Shown here: piece by piece, positions 35,229-44,540 of the stretch
Layout: each line of letters starts with the position of its first letter
Position numbering within the stretch: position 1 is the stretch's first letter
Source of the DNA: Unio delphinus
Lineage: Eukaryota > Mollusca > Bivalvia > Unionida > Unionidae
DNA: 64,000 nt
Reading direction: 5' to 3'
Assembly: GCA_029339505.1 (NCBI GenBank)
Contig: JAQISU010000036.1
Span: 4,175,001 to 4,239,000, forward strand
Position numbers and translations under genes: made by a program
Notes under the pieces: generated by a model
The model's input: the letters and a program-made list of their open reading frames with translations, nothing else
Database searches by the model: none
Told to the model about the DNA's origin: nothing

Positions 35229-35537
35229 TTAGAAAATATGTAAGATTTTTGTAAGATTTTGCACGGATAAGCATGAATGAGCGTATTGCATTATTTGATC
35301 ACGAGTTAATCTCACCATGGTTATAACGTTTTGCTGAAGATTTAACAGTTGATAATCAGTCAATAGAAACTTTTCTTGAAAATACAAGGATTTTTCGCCT
35401 AGGTTATCTATGACTATATCTACGTAAAAATCCGAAGGGTTTTCAAATTCACTTGTTGTGTTGCCCCCGAATACCTCTCTCATAGCGTCCACAAGAAGTT
35501 CTTTGTCATGGATAGATACTAGCACGTCTTGACACAT
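35229..35537 (-). CDS. Unknown small protein (102 residues)
   Basis: From the ATG at 35537 (context caataATG) the protein starts MCQDVLVSIHDKELLVDAMR and contains FYVDIVIDNLGEKSLYFQEK. It ends LTKILHIF. It is not recognised. The open frame extends 25 codons further upstream, but the chosen start fits the AT-rich start pattern. It converges on the 34630 gene, from which it is separated by the TATA/inverted-repeat region. Coding status is plausible from length and composition only. Confidence 0.45.
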   Translation of the reverse strand: MCQDVLVSIHDKELLVDAMREVFGGNTTSEFENPSDFYVDIVIDNLGEKSLYFQEKFLLTDYQLLNLQQNVITMVRLTRDQIMQYAHSCLSVQNLTKILHIF

Positions 35538-35616
35538 TATTGAAGTTCTTTTAGATTTTTCTAATTGAAATTGCAAGTTGAAAATCAGACACAATTGTAT
35601 AATACTACACACACAG

Positions 35617-35745
35617 GTTAAAATTTCAATGATGCTGTTAAAATTTCATTGATGCTGTTAAAATTTCATTGTTGCTGTTAAATTTTCATTGATGCTGTTA
35701 AAATTGTATTGATTTTGTTAAAATTTCATTGATTTTTAACTTTTT
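35617..35745. repeat. 20-bp tandem repeat
   Basis: Six copies of ttaaaatttcattgatgctg with small changes, directly upstream of the 35537 gene on its strand. Confidence 0.88.
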
Positions 35746-35782
35746 TTGTCATTTTTGTGTAATCCGTCGACAGATTTTTCAT

Positions 35783-36003
35783 AAAATCAACGGTGAAAAC
35801 CTCCCGAATTCATTTAGAGAAAATCGATTTTAGTTAAATTTCGATACTTTTTAAGGTAAATTTAATGTGTTATCGTTGATATTTATCGACGTTTCGATAA
35901 TTTTTACGACAATTTTACGTTGTTGAATGATTAGTTTGCTGAAAAATTTAACTAAAATCGATTTTCTCTTAATGAATTCGGGGGGTTTTCACCGTTAATT
36001 TAT
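35783..36003. repeat. Large inverted repeat with a 98-bp loop
   Basis: The arms at about 35785-35843 and 35942-36000 are near-perfect inverted copies of about 58 bases (core ggtgaaaacc, gaattcat, agagaaaatcgattttagtt). The loop contains smaller palindromes (atcgttgatatttatcgacg). It lies between two minus-strand genes. It may be a replication origin, a fused pair of termini from a head-to-head junction, or a transcript-end structure. Confidence 0.8.
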
Positions 36004-36205
36004 AAAATTTATGATTTTATAAAAAAACTTTGAAATTGCAAAGCAATTTAGGATTTCACTAAAGAATTTTTACGATTTTGAAAGTCGTTTAGGACTTTAC
36101 ATCTAGCGTTATTTGTAGTGTTTCCCCGCGAAGGTCAATTAGGTTAAATTCTTGGTCGGTTATTGAAAAATTCATCCTGGACAGAAATGGATTAATGGGC
36201 TACAA

Positions 36206-38209
36206 TTAAGTCAAATTAGGTGGGTTTTTCACTATGAGACTCCCTGGTGATACGTCCGGAGAAAACGTGTACATGATATATCCTTGATTGGCGCTGTTTG
36301 ATTTTGAAACGTCCACGGATAAACTTCCCAAGATACCATCACAGATAACGTGTATTGCAGTCACAGATGATATATCAACGTTGCCGGGAGATCTGTATTT
36401 GTTATTACGATACACTGAATTCGTTGACGTTAAGATTTCCTTGGGAGGATTTATCTTAAACCATAACGCGTGAATCTGTGGGAAGAATTCATCAATGAGT
36501 TTTTGCAATGATGCTTTTAACGCTGGTACATTATACCCGGTGAATTTCATAAACACTAAGTTGTCATTGGTACGTGAAAACACTCTTTGGAACTTTTCTT
36601 TGTTTGGTGATTTATCTTCGTATACAAACGAGAGTTATCTATCATTGAGGTAGTTCATATCAGCGATAATTTGATTTAATTCTTGTTGTTGTTGCTTGAT
36701 TGTAACACGTTGAGTTGTTAAATCTAACAACAGAGATCGTTGTAGGTAATCTCGAAGTTGATTTAATTTCATCTGGAACATTTGTGTCATTGAGTTGAAG
36801 ATCCCAGTAAGAGATTACTCTGTGATTACAAATACACCTTGATCGCCAAGAGCAAATCTCCATATTATTTTACCGTTTTCGTTGTATTCGTATTTGCCAA
36901 GTGTATCAGTTTCTGTTCCGTCGTAGACGTTGTGTGAGTATTTTTGATAAATATTTTGAAGTCGTAGAAAAATAATATCGAAGTTGTAGTTGAATTTAGG
37001 ATCTATCGCTGGTGGATCATCAGTATAAAAGTCGGATTTGCTAGGTTCCGGCAATTGATAATAATCCGCAAGAAGACTATCTAACCATGCTTTGTGAATC
37101 CGTTCAAAATTTTCTTCAAAGGCGTCGTTGAGTCTTTTACGCATTTCTGGTACGTCATATCCTGGAAATTTAAACGTGGACATATCTTCGACGGGGATAT
37201 TATAATGCGCTGCAAAATCTACTCTTACCCTTTCAGGATTTTTACTTTCAAGAATAGTTATAATATTATTTTTATTAAACTTTTCCATATCGGAGATACT
37301 TTTATTACACACCTCCATTAAGTTTGATGATATAATCACGACGTTGTGGAATTTCACCTATTGCTGTTATTAAATAGCCTAGAAATCGATTAAATTCAGC
37401 GTTCATTAATCTAAAAATGTCTTCGACAAATTTACTTTCCAAAAAAACATCATCAAATCCTAGATGATGAGACCATATTTGTTTTAAATCATATACAAGA
37501 ACAGGAATATTACGAGATTTATCAGGATTAAGATTGATGCGACTTTTATTAAGGTTATAATCATGATAATCTTCTTTCGTGGAAACATAATCGGATTTTA
37601 ATGGCTCACGTGGTAAATCTTTCATGTCGACGGTGCCTGGGATAAACTCAGGATAACCTAATAATCTTCTAATTGAGCTATTATATATATCTACGGAGTA
37701 ATCCGGTGAGTTAACTTCGATGACCGTTGACAGTAACGGTTCGGATCCCTTTATTTCAATAGGATATTTATCAGGTTCATCTTTTTGATGTCGATTTTAT
37801 TCGGTCCTGTGATGGCTCGGATGGCTTCTATGATTGCTTCATTGATATCTTCGATATCGTATACGCCTGTCGGCAGATGTATTGTATGTGTGACGGGTTC
37901 GGATTTTGTACCATCTGGGTTAGTTTTTCTATACGCGAATGTAAAACTGTTATTGGGAGGTTTACCATTAAACGGTGCTGATCTTACATTTGGCCAACTG
38001 TAGTAGCATCTTAATTGTGTTAACGCGATTGAAGATACCGCCAATGGAGGATTAAATTCAATGCTGAATTCTGGTGTTTTCGTTACCAGCGAGATCAACT
38101 TTGTTTTTGTGTTGGCGGTGTTTGTTGCTATTCGTTGAAGGATTTCTTGCGACGATGTTGCCTTTGTTATTATTGTTATTGTTTTCCAATTTTGAAATCG
38201 TTGAATCAA
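36206..38209 (-). pseudogene. Minor capsid (penton-like) protein, second copy, broken
   Basis: Paralogue of the 46007-47296 gene. The N-terminal part has PEFSIEFNPPLAVSSIALTQ, YYSWPNVRS and PTGVYDIEDINEAI. The middle has VDIYNSSIRRLLGYPEF. The C-terminal end has ILGSLSVDVSKSNSANQGYI and MYTFSPDVSPGSLIV. These are the conserved blocks of the Polinton minor capsid family. Breaks occur near 37790, 37305, 36815 and 36600. The middle helical region is present twice (PTFKLPGY-like blocks at about 37160 and 36540), so this copy is longer than its paralogue. It overlaps the end of the helical-protein gene, as in the plus-strand module. Confidence 0.8.
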
Positions 38210-38700
38210 ACAACCGTACCATCTTAGAGAACTCTTCGTCGGATATTATTTGATCATCAATCGCTGACGAGATCAGCATTGACAATTCCGAATAAGCGTT
38301 TGACACAGTGATAAGTTTAATAGAGTAATCATTAAATTTACATTGAGAACACGATGATATTTCTTTTGTTATCGTGGAAAATACTCCTGTTATGTTGCCG
38401 CCGCGGATATTATCACAGGGACAACAATTGGAGCTATCATTACCACCGATGATAGTATATTCCAGCGCCGGCAATTACACCTGAGACCGAGTAAACTGTT
38501 ATATCTAACGCGGTAATTCTACGCTGGTATTTTTTCTTTTTAGTTTTATACTCGGCGATTAACGCTTCAAGTTTGTTTTGAAAATCTTTGACTGTGTTAT
38601 AACGATATTCAAACACTGTTGGTGCCAATGGCGTCGTTGACGATTTCATCGTTGACATTTTATCTATTAACGTAGTCAACAATTCTCTGATGAAATTCAT
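38058..38700 (-). pseudogene. Helical membrane protein, second copy, frameshifted
   Basis: Paralogue of the 45538 gene. It starts MNFIRELLTTLIDKM, and KKKKYQRRITALDITVYSVS matches KIKKYRKRITAIDVTVYSVS there. The hydrophobic core that follows lies in a different frame at about 38390-38450. The C-terminal helices (ITKEISSCSQCKFNDYSIKL) are in a third frame down to 38058. Two indels thus bracket the membrane segment. The tail is rich in N and overlaps the next gene by about 150 bases. Confidence 0.78.
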
Positions 38701-38729
38701 TTAACGAAAAATCCATAAGATTTTCACTT

Positions 38730-39751
38730 CTAGTTTATCTGTTTACTTAAATCAGCTACAAATTCAACATACCATGTCATTGAAACCCTAGGTAGGTTGT
38801 TGTCGTTTTTGATGTAATCGTGAATTGTTCAATCATATCCTTGCCAATGATCGTTGATATCGTATTATTGACTCCAGATGAACTCGATGATGATATCGTG
38901 AATTGTGTTGGTGTTACTAACATTAATCGATAAATTCCCTTTACGGCTGCAGTAACGTGTAAAATATTATTTGTAGGTGTCCACGTATATGATCTGTATT
39001 GAATCGTGTATACGTTGTTGACAATGATTTTTTTCATGAGGGATGTTTACTTTTTCAAGTATTGCTATCATCCTTGTTTCATCTGTTATGATGTCATTAG
39101 TGGTCGTGCTAAGATCATCAATGGATGTTTTAAGATCATCGATGGATTTTTTATTAACCGCGATTAAATCTGAAAATGATCTCGTATCGTGAATAACACC
39201 TAACCGGGTAATAATCGCGGTTATTTCATCGAGTTTTGTAATAATGTCTGTGAGAGTTTTTTTAATATCATCTGGTTTTGCATCTTTTCCGAAGAACTTG
39301 TCGACGGCGTCATCAGCCTTTCTAAAATTTCTTCGTAAACTAGTAAATTGCTCAACATGAGAATCAAAATCAGTTCGTAATTTTGATAAATTACAACGGC
39401 TGAATTTACTTTTGCGATCTGTATATCAGCGTGTGTAGGTGGGACACCAAAGAAATTATTTGTGATTCTAGATGAATCAATGATACCCTGCTGAAGTTGA
39501 TAAAATTTGGTTATATGATCGTTAAATTCATTACGTGTTTTAGTTATTTGTGCCGCGGAATCACCAGCAGTTACTTTAATGTCATCGATAGTTTTTTGGT
39601 AATCCTATAATAGTATTTATTTGATCAGATAATTGTTTTAATTCATCTAAGTTTGCTATCGATGAAATAGCTTTGATGATTTTTTTTTTACCTGTAAGAT
39701 AGTAATTGATTCAGGAACACGTGTTACTGATCTTCCAAAAATATCTGACAT
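38730..39751 (-). pseudogene. Coiled-coil fibre-like protein, second copy, broken
   Basis: It starts MSDIFGRSVTRVPESITIL. A poly-A run of ten (about 39681-39690) moves the rest of the coding sequence to another frame, followed by further stops. The central part is helical. The C-terminal head (38777-39037) reads YTIQYRSYTWTPTNNILHVT, then YRLMLVTPTQFTISSSSSSG, close to the 44541 gene product. The final block WYVEFVADLSKQ lies in yet another frame, ending at 38730. It is non-functional as it stands. Confidence 0.75.
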
Positions 39752-39768
39752 TGTATTGTATATTAGAT

Positions 39769-39942
39769 CTATCTCTCAAATTCTGAAGAATTTTTCATCA
39801 TTGTGTACTCGTGGATGGCTTCATGAGGTAATTTAGGATTTGCCGAGATAATCATCAACGTGTTAAGAGTTTCTCGGCCACATATTGGAGGATCTGTTAA
39901 TGTCTGCGTGGGCAACGTTGAATACCAAACTGAAATCTTCGA
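39769..39942 (-). pseudogene. Adenain protease, C-terminal stub
   Basis: The frame contains WYSTLPTQTLTDPPICGRET, with the oxyanion glutamine and the catalytic cysteine of the adenovirus-type protease. It ends about 38 residues later. The N-terminal half with His and Asp is missing. Sequence from the other strand's module (39958 onward) begins within about 15 bases. This stub shows that the minus-strand cassette once had the same order as the plus-strand module. Confidence 0.8.
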
Positions 39943-39957
39943 ATACGAAAATGATTG

Positions 39958-40041
39958 GGGTACGAATACGAATTGAAAAAAGAAGTCAACTCTAAAATTA
40001 GAAACCTACGAGCATTAATTCAAGAAAATGAACAATTTTGA
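39958..40041 (+). pseudogene. 3' end of a second copy of the 34630 gene
   Basis: The last 27 codons (YEYELKKEVNSKIRNLRALI then QENEQF) align with the end of the 34630 protein (EQRKLINCKVRQLKALIDQ). The rest is missing. It abuts the protease stub on the other strand and so defines the junction between the two halves of copy B. Confidence 0.65.
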
Positions 40042-40149
40042 TTGCCCGACCATTGATTGCCCGACCATTTTATCATCGACCCTCATTTTTTTTAGCTGAC
40101 CCTCAAGGGGGATGTCAAAAATCGATGGACGATGTGTCAGATTGATCAA

Positions 40150-40410
40150 AACTAGAATGTTGAAACTATCAGTATTATTTATTTTATATACAATTTTGAT
40201 ACTTTCAACATCAATGATAGAGCTGTCAAAACAATCAAATAACACTTACATGACCGTATCAAAAATCATCCGACATGTCATTGATGGCGAAACTATCAGT
40301 ATTATTTTATTTATATACAATTTTGATACTTTCGCCACACCTGATAGAAGGTGTCTCACGATGAAATAACACTTCCATGACTGTGTTAAAAATTATCTGA
40401 CATGTCAAGT
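40150..40410. repeat. Direct repeat with palindromic halves upstream of the virion module
   Basis: Two copies, about 130 bases apart, of gaaactatcagtattatt ... tatacaattttgatactttc, each followed by aataacacttncatgac and catgtca. Each unit is itself partly palindromic (gttgaaactatca / tgatactttcaac). It lies in the 400-bp non-coding region before the first virion gene, so a regulatory or origin role is possible. Confidence 0.7.
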
Positions 40411-40446
40411 GTTTTGCAATTGAAAAATGGTTTCTGATTTCAAATA

Positions 40447-41479
40447 ATGGTCAATGAAGCATTAACAACCCGATTGGCTCGTGAACGACTGGATGCAATC
40501 AGGAGATTTGTACCAATTCGTGACTCTGTACGGAATAAACTGCAACAACGACAGAGTTTACAAACTGATTTTGCTGCGGGATCTGAAGAGTTGTTTAAAC
40601 CAGTAACCACAGCAACGAAAGGGGTAGAGCGTGCTATACTGGGAGATGATCCTGACGGTAAAAGAAAGGAAGAGGGTCTTATTTCTGTACTCGAAAAAAT
40701 AGCAGCGAAAACTGAACAAACTGAAAAAACTGATCCGAAAAAAACGACTGTTTCTCTGTTGAATAAATTTACTGATCATGCTAAAATAGAAATAAAAAAA
40801 CCTAGTTTATTGAAATCAAAGGATTATCAAGCCTTTGGTAATTTTGCTGCTCAAAGCTATAATTCAAAAAAAGATTTTTTAAAGGACGAGTATAAAAATG
40901 ATAGAATATCAAGTAATGATTGGTTCGATTATTTGTATAAACTAAATAAGGGGATTGGTCGTTTGAATAAGGATGAGATAGGATACAAGGAATTTCAAAG
41001 GGGGATTAGTAATTATAAAAGAGAACAAATAGAAGAGCGACAACGAGAATTAGAAGAACGACGTCAAACACCAACACGTAGACAAACAAGAAGCCAAAAA
41101 AAAACAACAACTACCACCTGATGATGATGATGATTTAGAAGAACGACGTCAAACACCAACACGGAGACAAAAAAAACAAGAAGAACCTAATGATGATTAT
41201 TTACAAGAAACGGGTTTAGAAAAACTAGATGAAGCAGCTGGTTATAGCGGAAGTGGACTGCAAAATCCAAGGATTGGAAACACTTGTCCTGATAGTGTTA
41301 TCAATGATATATCACGATTAGATGTTCTTGTAGGAGGATTCCGAGCTGGAAATAATTCACCGGAAATAATTAATGAAGCAGCTGATATCTGTAGACGGTT
41401 ATTTGCCGGCGGTATCATGGATATCAAAACATATCGAGATTTTATTGACGAGTTAGCAAATGGGTATCATAGTGATTAA
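40447..41479 (+). pseudogene. Conserved RERL-motif virion-module protein, one frameshift
   Basis: The first frame (40447-41121) starts MVNEALTTRLARERLDAIRR. It is charged and helical, with a conserved C-terminal region in family members. At a run of nine A (41096-41104) the reading moves to another frame, which is open to 41479 and ends with LDVLVGGFRAGNNSPEIINE and DIKTYRDFIDELANGY. This AGN(N/T)SPEI block is, from memory, a conserved C-terminal signature of this Polinton protein. The segment EERRQTPTRRQ is present on both sides of the break, so it sits in a small tandem duplication. It is the first gene of the plus-strand module. Function unknown. It could also be expressed by slippage. Confidence 0.72.
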
Positions 41480-41482
41480 ATA

Positions 41483-41505
41483 ACAATTGAAAACACTATT
41501 GTTTT
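41483..41505 (+). terminator. Intergenic palindrome
   Basis: caattgaaaacactattgttttt between two genes can fold back on itself. Similar short AT-rich palindromes occur after several stop codons in this module. Confidence 0.3.
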
Positions 41506-41512
41506 TATAATA

Positions 41513-41947
41513 ATGATCGTACACTACAATCGTGATAAACCAACCCTCGTCTATGTAGTTAATTCACGGTTTCCAGTTTATAAAGCATACTATGGAGATG
41601 GCCTCGGCAATACCATTTTTGGATTCTTTTCAAGAATGGCCCCAAAAGTGATGCCGTTAGCTAAACAGTTATCAATGAAAGCCATTGATGTTATTCGTGA
41701 TAAGGGTATTAGTACTGTTGGAGATCTTGCCGGGAAAGCGTTTTCAACTGCGAAGGATAAAATAACATCATTAGTAAAATCACGAAAAAAGAAACCGTTA
41801 CCGTCTACAGCAGAAATGCCTGCAAGTGTTAGTAAAATTATAAATAACGCAGTAGATGAAAAACTAGCGTCGATGGTAAATCAAGGGGACCAAAGCAATG
41901 CTGCAAATATGATAGCGGGAAGTGGCTTTAAAAAACCACGTCGATGA
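41513..41947 (+). CDS. pX-like minor virion protein
   Basis: A 144-residue basic protein. After a short N-terminal stretch comes YGDGLGNTIFGFFSRMAP, a glycine-rich amphipathic segment like those in adenovirus pX/pVI-type and Polinton minor proteins. It is followed by LAKQLSMKAIDVIRDKG, a lysine-rich middle (LVKSRKKKPLP) and the C-terminus GSGFKKPRR. It may bind DNA or the inner capsid face and be cut by the protease. These roles are inferred from position and composition. It lies directly before the major capsid gene, is intact, and its ATG follows tttttataata. Confidence 0.65.
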   Translation: MIVHYNRDKPTLVYVVNSRFPVYKAYYGDGLGNTIFGFFSRMAPKVMPLAKQLSMKAIDVIRDKGISTVGDLAGKAFSTAKDKITSLVKSRKKKPLPSTAEMPASVSKIINNAVDEKLASMVNQGDQSNAANMIAGSGFKKPRR

Positions 41948-41956
41948 AACCCTATG

Positions 41957-41990
41957 GATTTTCACGCTAGCGTTTTTCACGATGAAAATC
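41957..41990 (+). terminator. Intergenic palindrome before the capsid gene
   Basis: gattttca and tgaaaatc form a stem around an inner perfect palindrome cgctagcg. It lies 10 bases after the stop of the preceding gene. Confidence 0.35.
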
Positions 41991-42019
41991 ACGATTTAGA
42001 CTCTGATAAATAGAATAAA

Positions 42020-43489
42020 ATGTTCAAAAGGTCATCTGATCCAGCATTTGATATGGATGCCCCAGTGCGTAAAGATGATTCTGTACGCGATTTTCAATTT
42101 TATTCTTATCACGCAATACAACCCGATCTCCGATCACGAATTGAACTTCAAGTTCATGATACCAGTAAATACTTTTTGCCTTGTGAAGCGTTTATTGAAG
42201 TAGAAGGAGAACTTGTTACAAATGATGCTGCACATAATGATCCATCATATGACATTAGCCAAACTACCCGAGTTGGTTTTGTCAATAACGGTATCATGGC
42301 GTTATTTGAAAGCGCTAGATATCTCATTGATGGAAAAGAAATTGAATCCATTGACCGTGAAGTTGATGTGGCCACAACAATCATAGGGTTAGCGAGATAT
42401 TCTGATGATTATTCAAGATCAGAGGGTCCATCTATGATGTTTGCAAAGGATACCTCTGATAACGCTGATTACCCTCAATTCATTAAAGTGTTAACAGCAC
42501 AGGGTACTGCAGAAGCCAATCAACAAGAAGCAGTTAATCCAGAACGTCGAACTAGACCCGGAGCTACCTTTGATATTCTCGGAGGCGTTAATGGTAATCT
42601 CAATTTAGGATTTGCAACACGCGTAGCAATGTTGCATGGGCAGCGTCGACGATTTTCATGTGCAATTCCACTGCATCACATATTTGGATTCTGTAGAAAC
42701 GTCCGAAAAGTTATTTATGGAGCCAAACACACAATAGCGCTTGTACGAAAGGGTACTGATGATGATGCAATCTGGCGTAATGCTGGGGTTGCTCCCGGTA
42801 AAGTCATTTTAACAAAACTATCATTGTGGATGCCAGTGTTAACTCCATCAATCACCGAAGAACAACGACTACTATCATGTATGGACCAAGGAGGAAAGTC
42901 GTTGTTAAGTTGGTTATCAATGACCACGGATATTAAACAAGACAGTGTTGATGATACATTCACATGGCACCTGGCATCAAAACAAGGTGTTTCAGCTCCA
43001 CGTCATATATTCGTAGCGTTACAGAATAATGCGCGAGTTGGTAACCAAGAACGAAGCCATATGATATTTGATCAGTTAGGTGTTAATGAAGTCTCGCTGA
43101 GAATAAACGGACAGCAGGAACCATCCGAGGATATACAACTTGATTACGGTCAGAATCATATTGCACGCGTGTATCATAACCTGTTGTCATATAGGTCACG
43201 TGATCTAAATGTGGATACTGGTTTGCAAATATCACAATTAGATTTCAAAAGCCTCTATCCGATTTATTACTTTTCGCTGGAACATCTCGATTTGATGAGA
43301 CAATCTGTCGTTGATATACACTTTAGAGCCCGTGTAACCCGTCCGACTGGTCTACCAGTTGGTGGGGTACCTCCTATCCTTACCCCGAATTATAGAGCGG
43401 TTGCTGTCATTCTTAGTGATAAATCAATGCTACTTGAAGGTGTTGGTGGAAGAATGAGAGTGGTAGATGCCCCAGTGGAAAACATGTAA
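42020..43489 (+). CDS. Major capsid protein, double jelly-roll (Polinton type)
   Basis: A 489-residue protein, complete and without breaks. It forms the capsid shell as trimers of two stacked jelly rolls. Recognised blocks are the N-terminal DSVRDFQFYSYHAIQPDL, then NNGIMALFESARYLIDGK, TTIIGLARYSDDYSRSEG, IPLHHIFGFCRNVRKVIYG and LSLWMPVLTPSITEEQRLL. The C-terminal half has FVALQNNARVGNQERSHMIF and LNVDTGLQISQLDFKSLYPI. This pattern is familiar from Polinton/adintovirus capsid proteins of invertebrates. Start context tagaataaaATG. It is flanked by pX-like and pVI-like genes. A decayed homologue is at 63120-64000. It is the best-preserved gene of the element. Confidence 0.9.
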   Translation: MFKRSSDPAFDMDAPVRKDDSVRDFQFYSYHAIQPDLRSRIELQVHDTSKYFLPCEAFIEVEGELVTNDAAHNDPSYDISQTTRVGFVNNGIMALFESARYLIDGKEIESIDREVDVATTIIGLARYSDDYSRSEGPSMMFAKDTSDNADYPQFIKVLTAQGTAEANQQEAVNPERRTRPGATFDILGGVNGNLNLGFATRVAMLHGQRRRFSCAIPLHHIFGFCRNVRKVIYGAKHTIALVRKGTDDDAIWRNAGVAPGKVILTKLSLWMPVLTPSITEEQRLLSCMDQGGKSLLSWLSMTTDIKQDSVDDTFTWHLASKQGVSAPRHIFVALQNNARVGNQERSHMIFDQLGVNEVSLRINGQQEPSEDIQLDYGQNHIARVYHNLLSYRSRDLNVDTGLQISQLDFKSLYPIYYFSLEHLDLMRQSVVDIHFRARVTRPTGLPVGGVPPILTPNYRAVAVILSDKSMLLEGVGGRMRVVDAPVENM

Positions 43490-43491
43490 TT

Positions 43492-43511
43492 GAAAATCCG
43501 AAGGATTTTTC
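43492..43511 (+). terminator. Perfect hairpin after the capsid gene
   Basis: gaaaatcc, loop gaa, ggattttt: an 8-pair AT-rich hairpin starting 3 bases after the capsid stop codon. A transcript-end or polyadenylation role, as known for hairpins in mimivirus and virophages, is possible. Confidence 0.4.
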
Positions 43512-43536
43512 CCTTAGTATCAATCTATTATGTATA

Positions 43537-43947
43537 ATGTCATATAGTGTTATTAGTGTTGCGTTAACTCCCGGTCAATTAAAAAAATTGCAATCGGAAT
43601 CAGCTAAAAAATGTGGAACCACAATCACGTTGAAACCTAATCAAATGACTGGTGGTGCAAATAAATTATCACTGACAACTCGTCAGGTGAAACATTTCAA
43701 TGATGCACTTGCAGCCAAAAAAGGTGTTCAGATTACTCTCTCTGCGGCTGCTATCAAAAATATGATTAAAACAGGCGGTATATTTCCATTGTTAGCTGCA
43801 ATACCAGCATTGATTGCGGCAGCAGCCCCAGCGGTGGCTAAAGCGGCTGCGTTAGGAGCCGTTGGTACTGCAGCAGGAATGGCACTTAAGAAGGCAACTG
43901 GGAAGGGATATAAAGAAAGGGACGATCCGTTCACGGATTGGGTCTAA
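43537..43947 (+). CDS. pVI-like, membrane-active minor capsid protein
   Basis: A 136-residue protein. It starts MSYSVISVALTPGQLKKLQS and has a repeated LT...Q.K.L-type segment (LSLTTRQVKHFNDAL, ITLSAAAIKNMI). A hydrophobic alanine-rich helix follows (FPLLAAIPALIAAAAPAVAK), then GMALKKATGKGYK. A two-part layout with a hydrophobic, possibly membrane-active segment and a GKG(Y/L) end is common in Polinton and adintovirus minor virion proteins compared with adenovirus pVI or melittin-like peptides. The hydrophobic helix points to membrane disruption during entry, by inference. It lies between the capsid and protease genes. A broken homologue lies at 62770-63060. Start context tattatgtataATG. Confidence 0.72.
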   Translation: MSYSVISVALTPGQLKKLQSESAKKCGTTITLKPNQMTGGANKLSLTTRQVKHFNDALAAKKGVQITLSAAAIKNMIKTGGIFPLLAAIPALIAAAAPAVAKAAALGAVGTAAGMALKKATGKGYKERDDPFTDWV

Positions 43948-44116
43948 GACTACCAGGAACCCCGTATTCGTGGTACAGCGGAAAGGGTCTAAGACTACCA
44001 GGAACCTCGTATTCATGGTAGAGCGGGAGATCCGTTCACAGATCAGGCCTGAGACTACCAGGAACGGTTTATTAATTCAGAAATCTTCGATGGTTCTCAA
44101 ATCTTCGATGGTTCCC
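43921..44116. repeat. Tandem repeats between pVI-like and protease genes
   Basis: A unit gatccgttcac[ag]gat..gg.ct.agactaccaggaac occurs at 43923 and 44030, with a partial copy at 43985. An 18-base unit (aaatcttcgatggttctc) is duplicated at about 44081-44116, just before the protease start. The repeats keep an open frame that joins the protease frame to one overlapping the previous gene, which makes that frame look longer than the gene. Confidence 0.8.
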
Positions 44117-44539
44117 ATGTCCAATTTTGATTTAATGGATGCGGCTAAAAAACTAGTGATTAAAAATTTCAGAGGTGTTTTTATGAAAGATCAATTACCA
44201 CATCAACCAAACAAAACTGAAACAGGTATTATTAATCTCGACAACAGCACCGGACCTGGAACTCACTGGGTTGCATACGCTATTGATCCACGTGGGATTG
44301 TCTATTTTGATTCATATGGATTAGCCCCACCAAAAGAGTTTATGCGTTACATAAAACAATTTCCAATGAAGACTTGGTATTCTACGCTACCAACACAACA
44401 CATCAATGACCCACCAATATGCGGCAGTGAAGTATTAAATGTCCTTGACGCTATTTCAGCATCTAGAAAACCACCTCATATTGTCGTAAATGACTACACG
44501 AGCAATCGCTTTTTAGAGAGAGAAATAGTTTTACAATAA
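44117..44539 (+). CDS. Adenain-like maturation protease
   Basis: A cysteine protease of the adenovirus/Ulp1 type that cuts capsid precursors. From the ATG at 44117 it is 140 residues. His50 lies in GPGTHWVAYAIDP, Asp65 in VYFDSYG, the oxyanion Gln94 in LPTQ and Cys102 in PPICGSEVL, the complete catalytic set in the usual order. The frame is open further upstream to 43862, but that part runs through tandem repeats and overlaps the pVI-like gene, so the short form is preferred. Length is short compared with adenovirus proteases of about 200 residues but normal for Polintons. Intact. Homologous stubs lie at 39769-39942 and 60860-61110. Confidence 0.88.
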   Translation: MSNFDLMDAAKKLVIKNFRGVFMKDQLPHQPNKTETGIINLDNSTGPGTHWVAYAIDPRGIVYFDSYGLAPPKEFMRYIKQFPMKTWYSTLPTQHINDPPICGSEVLNVLDAISASRKPPHIVVNDYTSNRFLEREIVLQ

Positions 44540-44540
44540 C

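Noticed and set aside
43862..44116. N-terminal extension of the protease frame
   Set aside because: It runs through tandem repeats and overlaps the pVI-like gene in another frame. The protease fold starts after 44117.
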